Assembly (NCBI GenBank): GCA_019314425.1
Contig: JAFCZI010000022.1
Coordinates: 1 to 13,766 of the forward strand
Origin: Deltaproteobacteria bacterium
GTDB lineage: Bacteria; Desulfobacterota; DSM-4660; Desulfatiglandales; Desulfatiglandaceae
Direction of reading: 5' to 3'
Length of the DNA stretch: 13,766 nucleotides
Shown here: in pieces, positions 6,046 to 13,454 of the stretch
Numbering within the stretch: the stretch's first letter is position 1
Layout of the letters: each line of letters opens with the position of its first letter
Translations under genes and position numbers: made by a program
Notes under the pieces: model-generated
Told to the model about the DNA's origin: nothing
What the model saw: the letters and a program-made list of their open reading frames with translations, nothing else
Database searches by the model: none

Positions 6046-6456
6046 ATGAGTGAACATCATCCGTCTTATCCTGTGAATAATCAGCAAACGCCCCATCTTT
6101 CGCCGCAACAGGGAGTGGTCGACGCCGGCAACGAAGGAACCTTTTCATCATCTCAGAACTACGCACCCCTGTATGACGCCAATCAGTACGGGATGGTTCC
6201 GCAGCAGAGTTACCAGGTCCAGGCTGCGCCTTACGACACGGGGTTTCTGGGGATGAATTTTCGGGATCAGCAATTCTGGAAAGGGGCGTTGCTGGGGGCT
6301 GCCGTGGCGCTGCTTGCAACCAATGAAACTGTGCAGAAGAGTGTGATCAAGGGTGCCGCAAAGATAGTTGGCGCGGTCCAGGGAGGCGTTCAGGAGGTAA
6401 AAGAGAAATTTGAAGATGTACGGGCCGAGATGCACCAAACCAACGGGGTTGAATAG
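6046..6456 (+). CDS. Small membrane protein sharing the NFRDxQFWKGAL module
   Basis: The 136-aa protein starts at ATG 6046 behind AAGGAG. Residues 1-60 are polar, rich in Gln, Asn, Pro and Tyr, and look disordered. Residues about 65-90 hold GMNFRDQQFWKGALLGAAVA, continuing into a Gly/Ala-rich hydrophobic helix ending near LLATNE. The C-terminal part is a charged amphipathic helix (VQEVKEKFEDVRAEMHQ). The hydrophobic module is paralogous to the end of the Pro/Gln-rich protein encoded at 4567-5496, with the same order of disordered Gln/Pro part then module. Short proteins of this shape are often labelled YtxH-like or DUF5132. I infer a membrane-associated structural protein of the same compartment, with the disordered head and helical tail on the cytosolic side. 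No enzyme motif is visible. Confidence 0.8.
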   Translation: MSEHHPSYPVNNQQTPHLSPQQGVVDAGNEGTFSSSQNYAPLYDANQYGMVPQQSYQVQAAPYDTGFLGMNFRDQQFWKGALLGAAVALLATNETVQKSVIKGAAKIVGAVQGGVQEVKEKFEDVRAEMHQTNGVE

Positions 6457-6466
6457 GCAGTTGGTT

Positions 6467-6655
6467 ATGGAAAAAAGTGAAATGAAAGAGCTGGCCAAGT
6501 CCGGGATGGTCGTCTCTTTGGGCGTCCTTGTCTGGACGGCCCTTGGTAAAGGACGGCAAAACAGGGCGTTGCATACCTGGGCCGGGGTGGCGGCGGTGGG
6601 GTTTTCCGTGTGGCATTATAACCTGTACCAGCCCCATCAAAACAAAAGACCGTGA
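6467..6655 (+). CDS. Tiny membrane protein with a His-containing helix, 62 aa
   Basis: ATG 6467 lies 10 nt after the preceding stop. The protein has a charged N-terminus (MEKSEMKELAKSG), a first hydrophobic segment MVVSLGVLVWTAL, a basic turn (GKGRQNR) and a second helix LHTWAGVAAVGFSVWHYNLY with His at both ends, then a polar end. The two-helix hairpin with a His-x15-His spacing in the second helix could ligate heme or metal, but this is a guess from spacing only. The ribosome binding site is weak (only AGGCAG upstream), so expression may depend on coupling to the gene before it; ATG 6482 is an alternative start. The sequence is in an operon with the other membrane proteins and continues their pattern. 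No family assignment is made. Confidence 0.7.
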   Translation: MEKSEMKELAKSGMVVSLGVLVWTALGKGRQNRALHTWAGVAAVGFSVWHYNLYQPHQNKRP

Positions 6656-6690
6656 TATCCGGGTGGCCGTAACAGGGAAGATCTGAACAA

Positions 6691-6700
6691 AGGGAGGTGA
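6691..6700 (+). promoter_or_regulatory. Very strong ribosome binding site of a 49-aa gene
   Basis: AGGGAGGTGA is nearly the full complement of the 16S rRNA 3' end and lies 4 nt before ATG 6705. It is the best such site in the window and supports a gene that is otherwise too short to be listed with confidence. Confidence 0.85.
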
Positions 6701-6704
6701 AATC

Positions 6705-6854
6705 ATGTATGTACCATTTTTTTCGCACCCTATCGGATGGCTGGTTCTCGGCGCTGCCGGGTATCTGCTTTACAAGTCCGGCAAAAAGGCAGGGGAAAAA
6801 GAAACGGGGGCTGGGAAAGAAATCAAACCGATGAAAAAAAAGACCGATAATTGA
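6705..6854 (+). CDS. Tiny single-helix membrane protein, 49 aa
   Basis: From ATG 6705 to TGA 6852-6854 the frame encodes 49 residues. The N-terminus MYVPFFSHPIG leads into a hydrophobic helix WLVLGAAGYLLYKSG, followed by a strongly basic tail rich in Lys and Glu. This is a typical short membrane anchor with its charged tail on the cytosolic side. It is the last gene of the cluster, 49 nt after the 62-aa gene, and has an excellent ribosome binding site. No family is known to me. Tiny membrane proteins are common partners in organelle and compartment clusters, and I infer that this one belongs to the same membrane system. Confidence 0.75.
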   Translation: MYVPFFSHPIGWLVLGAAGYLLYKSGKKAGEKETGAGKEIKPMKKKTDN

Positions 6855-6873
6855 CATAATCGTTCACGGTTAA

Positions 6874-6902
6874 CGGTTCACGGTTTTTAACACTGTGAAC
6901 CG
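6874..6902. terminator. Hairpin between converging transcription units
   Basis: CGGTTCAC (6874-6881) pairs with GTGAACCG (6895-6902) around a 13-nt loop. A degenerate direct repeat, GTTCACGGTTAAC then GGTTCACGG, starts at 6862, and a T-run follows at 6910-6914. It lies 20 nt after the last plus-strand gene and about 100 nt from the end of the minus-strand SEDS gene, so it may end both transcripts. A second short palindrome, ATCAGCGCTGAT, occurs at 6928-6939. Confidence 0.5.
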
Positions 6903-7002
6903 GCAACCGTTTTTCGGAGCCGGATCAATCAGCGCTGATGCCATCCTTTTTCCGGGGAGGCATAGCCCATGGCGTGAACCACGCTTGTAACGGAGTATTT
7001 CC

Positions 7003-9423
7003 CTATTCCGTGTCGCGGTTCTCACTGATCCAGGCCATCCCCAACCCCAAAAACAAGGCGGGGAGACCCACAAAAAGCAGGTGACTATTGCCCGAGGAGA
7101 GCCAGGTCATGGGTTGGGCCATGACAGGAAGCAGTCCCAGGCTGTTCCCCCAGGCAATCGCCCATTGCAGCAGATGAACGATCACCAGTCCCTGAAGGAC
7201 AAAGCAGAGTATCCTGCCGGACCTGCGTTCGGCATAATGATCGGAAAAGAACAAGGCAGCCGCACCGCAACGCCAGAGCAAAATCAGATAGCTCACCTGA
7301 ACATATAGCAGGATTAACCCGGCAATACCGCCAAACTTATAAAGCAAGAAGCTTAAAGCAAAATCATCCTGCACCGCCGGAAGACGGTTCCCTGCCTGAT
7401 TGGGACCGAACCACGACGATTCCGCACCCCACCAGCCGCCGTGACCCGCCATGTGCATGGCAGTGATGACCTGAGCGCCGCTGAAGGGATGCCGTTCAGG
7501 TTGACTCCAAACGGCGAACCGTTCGTGCTGATGTATCCAGGACCAGGCTTGGGGCGCGCTATGGATACACCAGGCCAGGACCAGAACGATACCCGTCAGC
7601 AACACCAGCACACTCCGGATACACCGTTTTAAGGGGATCCGCTTGGGTTTGCGCACTCGCTTTTTGGAATCCAAAAAACAGCTGATCTTCCAGAACCAGA
7701 ACAAGAAAAACGCCAGGATGATCAACAAGGGCGAAATGTCCCGCACCCACCAAAGGGATATTCCGGCTGCAACGGTCATAAGGATCAGGATTGATCCCAC
7801 GACCAGCGCCATCCACGTCCAATTTAAAAAGGTGTTTTCGCTCCCTCTTGATACGAAGGCCCGGGCTTCAAGAAAATCCACGGCCGTAACGGCTGCCAAC
7901 GCCACCAGCACCAGTTTCATTAATTCCGACGGTTGAAAGGGTCCAAGCCCCTGCTCGTTTCCCAGCGCGGCCATGACCGATAATAACACCAAAAACAGAC
8001 CATATGCGATTATGCATACCCAGTCCACCCACCGGCGGTAGCGATCGCCCAGACGGTGGAACCAATCCTTCCAAACCTCAATGGAAACACATCCTGCCAA
8101 TCCGATAACCCAGCCGCATATGGAGATCCAAAAGATCTGCTTCCAGGCAAAGGTGATCCACCGGGTGTTATCGGCGCCGGCCAATAGCTGAAGATGTAAC
8201 AACACCCCTGTCCCCGCCAGGCATATGGCCGCCAGCCAGATGCTTCCAGCCATATGGTTGAGCCGATGGTGGATCAAGAGCATCCAGGTCGCCCATACCC
8301 AGATAAGCCAGCATAGGGCCAGGGGCCATGCCAGGTCCAAAGCTGCACCCGCCTCCCAGCTCACCACAAGGGCCGTGATCAAGAAACAGGATAGATAGAC
8401 GCCGCCATGGATCTTTCTGTCATAATAGGCCCCCAAATGCCAGATGATCAACGCCCATAAAAGTCCCAAACCCAGGGCAACTCCGATTTTTATCCGATGA
8501 AATCGGACCCATTCCCAGGCGGGCATTCCGCCCCCGATCCAGGATAAATTGTGATCATCGGCAACGAATCCGGCGCCGGTTTGCGAATGCCTTTCCAAAG
8601 ACCGGAACACGTCCATTCCGGCGACGGGGGTCAACTCTAGTGCATCCGGTCCCGATGCCACCGAGTAAAAGGTACTGCCCAGCACCACCCGCGAAACTTT
8701 TCCCTCAAGTCCATCCAGGGGAAGCCACGCATCATGAAAGGTCAAAGCCGCTTCCCGGCCGGGCCGATGCAGCAGGACCCTGCCCTCTTTCCCCGGCGCA
8801 AGGAAAAAACGGCCCCCGCGCCATGTTACCCATACCCCACGAACCGCCACACCCCGGATGGCTCTGTTGTCATACAGATTTACGCTTCCCCCCAGGGAGA
8901 AGAGAATCGTTTCCTTTTGAGCGCCGCGCAACCACCAGCGCCAGCTTTGCTTAGGCAGGGACAACCATGAGTCCGGTGTTTGCCCGTCAGGAACCAATTC
9001 CCCGTTTTTCCATTGTATGGTTTCCCCTGTAGCCGGCAGGGTAAGGACCAGAGTGTCCGCGGAAACCGAAGCAACCTCCACCAGGGACCGGGCGATCTCA
9101 ATGCGATCCCCCGGTTCCAGGGCCAAACGCTTGAGATACAGGGTGTCACAAAGATCCGTCCTGACATCCATCTTCTTTTCCAAAGAAATATTGGCCATCC
9201 GCCAGGCACCGTCCTGGCGGCGAAGGGCCAGATGCCGACGGGCCGCCGAACGAAACCCCGACCGTTGCCCCAGGTCTTCCGCGCCCAAAACCACGGTTTC
9301 CTCGGTCACCGGCACCCGAAGGGATGCCAGTCTGCTCACGGGCGGGGAATGGTGAAGGGTCAGATAGCCCCACAAGCCGAATACCAGCAGCAAAAAAATG
9401 TAAAGGATCGATTTTCTTTTCAA
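7003..9423 (-). CDS. SEDS (FtsW/RodA) family protein with N-terminal FHA-like repeats
   Basis: The 806-aa protein is about twice the usual SEDS length. After a first membrane helix (6-22) comes a soluble region of nearly 300 residues, then about 12 membrane segments from residue 312. SEDS signatures are GPFQPSELMKL (494-504), LPAVQDDF (681-688, with the Asp of the LPE-x-x-TDF motif kept as D687) and GNSLGLLPV followed by WLSSGNSHLL near 759-783. It should therefore be a peptidoglycan glycosyltransferase of the elongation, division or sporulation type. The soluble region has two related blocks, about 44-128 and 172-265, that resemble degenerate FHA domains (ARRHLALR, GAWRM, LEPGDRIEI). By the positive-inside rule this region would be periplasmic, which is odd for a phosphothreonine reader. 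The start is TTG 9423, because the frame has no upstream ATG before a stop. It follows the kinase gene by 150 nt and probably shares its operon. No class B penicillin-binding protein partner lies nearby. Confidence 0.85.
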   Translation of the reverse strand: MKRKSILYIFLLLVFGLWGYLTLHHSPPVSRLASLRVPVTEETVVLGAEDLGQRSGFRSAARRHLALRRQDGAWRMANISLEKKMDVRTDLCDTLYLKRLALEPGDRIEIARSLVEVASVSADTLVLTLPATGETIQWKNGELVPDGQTPDSWLSLPKQSWRWWLRGAQKETILFSLGGSVNLYDNRAIRGVAVRGVWVTWRGGRFFLAPGKEGRVLLHRPGREAALTFHDAWLPLDGLEGKVSRVVLGSTFYSVASGPDALELTPVAGMDVFRSLERHSQTGAGFVADDHNLSWIGGGMPAWEWVRFHRIKIGVALGLGLLWALIIWHLGAYYDRKIHGGVYLSCFLITALVVSWEAGAALDLAWPLALCWLIWVWATWMLLIHHRLNHMAGSIWLAAICLAGTGVLLHLQLLAGADNTRWITFAWKQIFWISICGWVIGLAGCVSIEVWKDWFHRLGDRYRRWVDWVCIIAYGLFLVLLSVMAALGNEQGLGPFQPSELMKLVLVALAAVTAVDFLEARAFVSRGSENTFLNWTWMALVVGSILILMTVAAGISLWWVRDISPLLIILAFFLFWFWKISCFLDSKKRVRKPKRIPLKRCIRSVLVLLTGIVLVLAWCIHSAPQAWSWIHQHERFAVWSQPERHPFSGAQVITAMHMAGHGGWWGAESSWFGPNQAGNRLPAVQDDFALSFLLYKFGGIAGLILLYVQVSYLILLWRCGAAALFFSDHYAERRSGRILCFVLQGLVIVHLLQWAIAWGNSLGLLPVMAQPMTWLSSGNSHLLFVGLPALFLGLGMAWISENRDTE

Positions 9424-9476
9424 GGGTCTATTCCGTTTTAAATGTTAGATTCTTAAGTTCAAGGAGTTGATTTGGT

Positions 9477-9532
9477 CCGGTTTCAGGAAAGCCCCCCCCC
9501 GAAATCCAAACGAACTTCATCTTCAAAACCGG
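9477..9532. repeat. Intergenic inverted repeat enclosing a nine-C run
   Basis: In the 150-nt gap between the kinase and SEDS genes, CCGGTTT (9477-9483) and AAACCGG (9526-9532) form an inverted repeat. A run of nine C (9492-9500, nine G on the coding strand) lies inside. I see no gene and no clear promoter in this gap. Confidence 0.4.
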
Positions 9533-9573
9533 ATCTTCCCACTCCTTTCCTGGCTCTGGTTCCTTTGGCGTTT

Positions 9574-12336
9574 TTATTTATTGCGGGTTTCCACCCATCC
9601 TGGACTACTCTCCCGGCTCTGGTTCCTTCCTTCCACTGGTGTTACTTCTTTTCCCGTTAACATCTCCAGGCCCTCCCCCGGCGCAAAAAAGACAAACCGC
9701 GCCAGTGTTATGTGAACCGTCAGGTCGTGGTATCCCACCATCACATACTTAAGCCGGGTCTCATAACCTTCCGCTGACACCTCTATCTCATAGCGTCCCG
9801 GCGCCAGGGCCATCCCCTGCTCAAATTTGGGTTTGATCTTCAAGATCCGAACCCTGGCATTTTTCGGCTCTGTTTCCACCCAGAGCTTGGCCGTGAGCCG
9901 GGGCAGTTCTACCTTAACGTTTTTTTGTACCTTAACGGTTCGGTTCGCACCCGCCGCCCTCAGCGTTACCGTGCCTTCGAATGTCTCATAGCCGGGTTTG
10001 GATACTGAAAACCCGTACACCCCGGCTGGAAGCCGCATCCCAGGAATGTACTTCCGATCTGAGCCTTTCAACGTAACCTCGGCGTCAGCAGGTTTGGACG
10101 TTATGGCAAGCCCCACCAATATTGGAGTGAGCTTCAACATTACATCCGGATTTTTACCGGCAACCACTGGGACGTTTGCCTTGCTATCTTCATAGGCAGG
10201 CGGCTTGGCTGCACGAATGGCGACATCCTTTCCCGGTTCCAGTCCGGAGATTTCAGTAGGCGAGGTACCCCGGGACAACCCGTTTACAAACACCTCGGCC
10301 CCAGGTGGTTGGGTTTTGATGGTGAACTTGCTCGTGACTTTTTCAGGTTCTACCTCTGGTTTTGCCACTATTGTCTCGTTGGTAAAAGAAATGACCTTTA
10401 CCTTGTTGCGTCCCTTTGCCACCCTTTCCAGCGACAAAGGCGTAGACCCCTTTTTATCCCCTTGCAGATAGACATCGGCTCCCGAAGGTATGCTTTTTAC
10501 CACCAAGTCTCCGTGCATGGACTCCCAAGCGAAATACTTCCGCCAATCCCAGCCCAGCCCATAACCCAGTCCCAGCCCGGCCAGCAATACCAGCAGAACC
10601 ACAAGCCCGGCCCAGCGTTTCCAGCGCATGGGCGGACTGTTCGGGTCCTTGACCTTCTTAGCGATATTTTGCTCCGAACTCTTGTAAGCCTTACATCCAA
10701 GTTCAAGCTCAGAAAACAAATTAGTAAATCCTGAATGCTCGCGAAGCTTGCTCCGTTCTTCAAGCTCATAGTAGACCTCTTCCAACACTTCGACCCACTC
10801 ACAGCACTTCTTGCCGTCGCCCCGGGCCTCATTCCGGATCCAGACCAGCCATTCCTCCCGATCCGGGTCCCGGATCAGGGCCTGCGCGTGTTGCCCCATG
10901 GCCCAGAGCTGGTCCGCTGTAGCGCTGACCTGAACGGTCCGAACCGGAAGTTCGGCTTCCACCCCTTCCAGGGTGATGGCGGAACATACTTCGTAGCGCC
11001 CTTCCTTTTCCAGACCCGGAAGTAAAGCTGTGTATTGCCCCGGCCCGGTGGCTTCGATCTTTTGAGCCTTTTGTCCGCCCCAGGTCACTTCCAGCCAGTC
11101 CGTGCCCTCCGGGACCCAGTCCGCCGCCATGCACACCGTTACGGGCACCGACGTTTTCAGGCCCGCATGGGATGGCGCCTCAATGGTGAGCTTTTCCGTT
11201 ATGATGAGGAGTTGGATCAGCCTTCGGGCCTCCTGCACCACTGTTTCGGCCGTGGGTCTTTGGTCCGGTTCAATGGTCAGAAGTTGTTCGATGAGGTCGC
11301 ACACCCCTGCTGCGACATCCGCTCTCACGGGTTCCTTGTCCGCAACCTTACGTACCCCGGTTCCCTCCACTGTTTTGGGGACATTGAACAGGGTGTGCAG
11401 CCGGGCCTTGAGTCTTTTCCGTTCCCGATCGTTCATGCCTCCCAGCTTGCCGCGTTTCAGATAAGCATCCTCTCTTGGGCCTTTTTTTGTGAGCAAGGCC
11501 CCTATTTTAACCTGGGAATCAAGATACGCATAGTCTTCCTCCACCGTGACCATCCAGTAGAACACAAGGCCCAGTGAGTACAAATCAGCAGGATGGAGGA
11601 ACCGGAGATCCCAGTCCCTACCCGCTTCCCTGGGACCAAAGGGGATCACCCTTTCCGGGGCCATCCATTCCTCGGACCCCATAAACGAACCGGTCCCCTC
11701 CTGCTTGGGGGCTTTGACAATGCCGAAGTCAATAACATAGAGGTCCTTTCCCATCAGCAAAAGGTTGGAAGGTTTGATGTCCCGGTGCATGAAGCGGTTT
11801 TTCTTGTCATCCTTTACGCTGTGAACGGCGGACAGGGCGGTAGCGATCTGCAAGGTCCAACGGAGCAGATCCAACGGCCCCACGGGATGGATATCCCTTT
11901 GGCCGGACCAGAAATGGTTGCTTACCATGGCAGACAGTCCCAACCCCTTGGACATAACAAAGGCCGGAAACCCCGCTTTGAAGGCCGAAACCCCCTCGCA
12001 GGAGTCATAACCGTTGTTGTGCCACAGGCCCGCATCCAGCAGCGGCAGGATATAATGGTCGCCCGGCGAGCGGCCCAGCCGTTTTTCCAGATCGGAAAGA
12101 AAAGCAATCTCCTTCTGGATGGAGCGGCCTCTCTTTTGTAATTCCTCTGGGCCGAGGCATTCCTGAAGATGGTTCAAATCCCGGGTCTGCAAAACCTTGA
12201 GGGCCAAAGATTCCCCCGCTCCCTGCTTGTGCCGCACCTCCAGGATCACGCCAAAGCTGGATTGCCCTATATGCTCGCGGCGGACAAGATCGTAAATTTC
12301 GTCAAGCCGTTTGTTTAAAACAGGTTCATCGGGCAT
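9574..12336 (-). CDS. Membrane Ser/Thr protein kinase with PEGA-like periplasmic repeats
   Basis: The 920-aa protein begins with a complete Hanks-type kinase domain (about 15-375): glycine loop GQSSFG (24-29), Lys K47 in LALKVL, catalytic HRDIKPSN (174-181), DFG (203-205) and APE (226-228), so it should be active. A beta-sandwich-like stretch (about 390-472) and a helical region (475-565) follow, then one membrane helix (about 576-596). Outside the membrane are four PEGA-like repeats beginning near 609, 669, 740 and 814, each with a pattern like IPSGADVYLQG or PPGAEVFVNG and a later GY or GRY turn. PEGA domains are thought to bind cell-surface structures. It is followed by the SEDS gene, so a likely job is to sense the envelope and phosphorylate wall-synthesis or division proteins. 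ATG 12336 has no good ribosome binding site. No phosphatase gene is visible in the window. Confidence 0.9.
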   Translation of the reverse strand: MPDEPVLNKRLDEIYDLVRREHIGQSSFGVILEVRHKQGAGESLALKVLQTRDLNHLQECLGPEELQKRGRSIQKEIAFLSDLEKRLGRSPGDHYILPLLDAGLWHNNGYDSCEGVSAFKAGFPAFVMSKGLGLSAMVSNHFWSGQRDIHPVGPLDLLRWTLQIATALSAVHSVKDDKKNRFMHRDIKPSNLLLMGKDLYVIDFGIVKAPKQEGTGSFMGSEEWMAPERVIPFGPREAGRDWDLRFLHPADLYSLGLVFYWMVTVEEDYAYLDSQVKIGALLTKKGPREDAYLKRGKLGGMNDRERKRLKARLHTLFNVPKTVEGTGVRKVADKEPVRADVAAGVCDLIEQLLTIEPDQRPTAETVVQEARRLIQLLIITEKLTIEAPSHAGLKTSVPVTVCMAADWVPEGTDWLEVTWGGQKAQKIEATGPGQYTALLPGLEKEGRYEVCSAITLEGVEAELPVRTVQVSATADQLWAMGQHAQALIRDPDREEWLVWIRNEARGDGKKCCEWVEVLEEVYYELEERSKLREHSGFTNLFSELELGCKAYKSSEQNIAKKVKDPNSPPMRWKRWAGLVVLLVLLAGLGLGYGLGWDWRKYFAWESMHGDLVVKSIPSGADVYLQGDKKGSTPLSLERVAKGRNKVKVISFTNETIVAKPEVEPEKVTSKFTIKTQPPGAEVFVNGLSRGTSPTEISGLEPGKDVAIRAAKPPAYEDSKANVPVVAGKNPDVMLKLTPILVGLAITSKPADAEVTLKGSDRKYIPGMRLPAGVYGFSVSKPGYETFEGTVTLRAAGANRTVKVQKNVKVELPRLTAKLWVETEPKNARVRILKIKPKFEQGMALAPGRYEIEVSAEGYETRLKYVMVGYHDLTVHITLARFVFFAPGEGLEMLTGKEVTPVEGRNQSRESSPGWVETRNK

Positions 12337-12371
12337 GGGATAGTACCGGTTTGGGTTTTCGGTTCATGGCG

Positions 12372-13454
12372 TTAACGTGTTGGAACATCATCATTGCGCC
12401 CTGCCGCGAGGTCATGTCGATTTTCGAATCTCTGCCTGGCTTGTTCAATCGCCGTGCGCAGCTTCTGTTCCAGTATTTTGCGGGGCGGCAGTTCAATCAT
12501 ATATTCGGCCACACGGATGCCGCTGTTCTCCAGTGCCAGCAGCTCGACAGTTTCCCGTTTCTTGCCGGAACATAGCACCAATCCCATAGGCGGCAACTCG
12601 TTCTCCTGGCGCTCGTATTTGTCCAACCATCGTAAGTAAAGCTCCATCTGGCCCTTGTCGGCAGGTTTGAAATCACCCAGTTTCAAATCAATGGCCAATA
12701 GGCGTTTGAGTTTGCGATTGAAAAAAAGCAGATCAATATAATAATCGTCATTGTCCACCTGGATGCGCTTCTGACGGGCGATAAATGAAAACCCGGCTCC
12801 CAATTCCAGCAGGAATTGCTCCAGTTCACGCAAAATAGCATCCTCTATATCCTTTTCCAGGTAGCGGTCCTGAATCCCCAGAAAATCGAGCAGATATGGA
12901 TCTTTGAAAACAAGGTCCGGCGTTAACTGATCGTCTTTGCGGAGGGAATCAATTTCGTGGCGGATGAGTTCTCCAGGCTTTTTGGAAATAGCCGTACGCT
13001 CATAAAGCATGGAACCGATCTTTTGGCGAAGAGTGCGCACGCTCCAACGTTCGATCCGGCACATCTCAGCATAAAAATCGCGCCGCATCACATCCTTTTG
13101 ATAAATGATCTCCTTGAAATGTGACCAACTCAATTGTCTCCACAGCGTAGAGACAATCGATTCATCCGCAAACACCTCGGCAAAATGAATCATGTGACGC
13201 AGATTTTTTTCTGAAAAGCCACGCCCGTACTCAACCTGTAATTGTCTCGACAGTGTCGATACAATTGCCTCGCCGTATTCCGCCCGGCTATCTTTCAAAA
13301 TTTCCTTGCTGATCCGGCCTCCTATGCGCCAGTAGAGCATGGTCAGCCCGGTGTTGACCGCAACCGCTACCGACTCCCGTGCTTCCTTGATCATCCGCCG
13401 CACATCGCGGATCAAAGACTTGTCTGCTATTGCGAGATTCTTTTTATCTTTCAT
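12372..13454 (-). CDS. DUF1016 (YhcG-type) PD-(D/E)XK nuclease-family protein
   Basis: The 360-aa protein has the N-terminal DUF1016 helical domain (LYWRIGGRISKEIL, then GFSEKNLRHMIHFAEVF and LSWSHFKEIIY) and a C-terminal PD-(D/E)XK nuclease domain with YIDLLFFNRKLKRLLAIDLK near residues 240-260, which contains the D-x(n)-(D)-x-K core, and an E-L-Y-L-R-W-L-D-K-Y helix after it. Members occur widely in mobile and defence-rich regions; a role in DNA restriction or mobile-element biology is supposed, not proven. It overlaps the end of the Rpn-like gene by 11 nt and lies 35 nt before the kinase gene on the same strand. The last 20 residues (RFENRHDLAAGRNDDVPTR) look like a non-conserved extension. 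ATG 13454 fits the overlap with the gene upstream. Confidence 0.9.
   Translation of the reverse strand: MKDKKNLAIADKSLIRDVRRMIKEARESVAVAVNTGLTMLYWRIGGRISKEILKDSRAEYGEAIVSTLSRQLQVEYGRGFSEKNLRHMIHFAEVFADESIVSTLWRQLSWSHFKEIIYQKDVMRRDFYAEMCRIERWSVRTLRQKIGSMLYERTAISKKPGELIRHEIDSLRKDDQLTPDLVFKDPYLLDFLGIQDRYLEKDIEDAILRELEQFLLELGAGFSFIARQKRIQVDNDDYYIDLLFFNRKLKRLLAIDLKLGDFKPADKGQMELYLRWLDKYERQENELPPMGLVLCSGKKRETVELLALENSGIRVAEYMIELPPRKILEQKLRTAIEQARQRFENRHDLAAGRNDDVPTR
13133..13157. repeat. 25-nt imperfect palindrome, copy A, inside the DUF1016 gene
   Basis: ATTGTCTC (13133-13140) and its complement GAGACAAT (13150-13157) flank a 9-nt centre. It is 21/25 identical to copy B, 108 nt away and in the same codon phase. 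It encodes IVSTLWRQL on the minus strand. Confidence 0.75.
13241..13265. repeat. 25-nt imperfect palindrome, copy B, inside the DUF1016 gene
   Basis: ATTGTCTCGACAG is followed by TGTCGATACAAT, almost its own complement (two mismatches per arm pair). It encodes IVSTLSRQL on the minus strand, which corresponds to the peptide of copy A. Confidence 0.75.
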
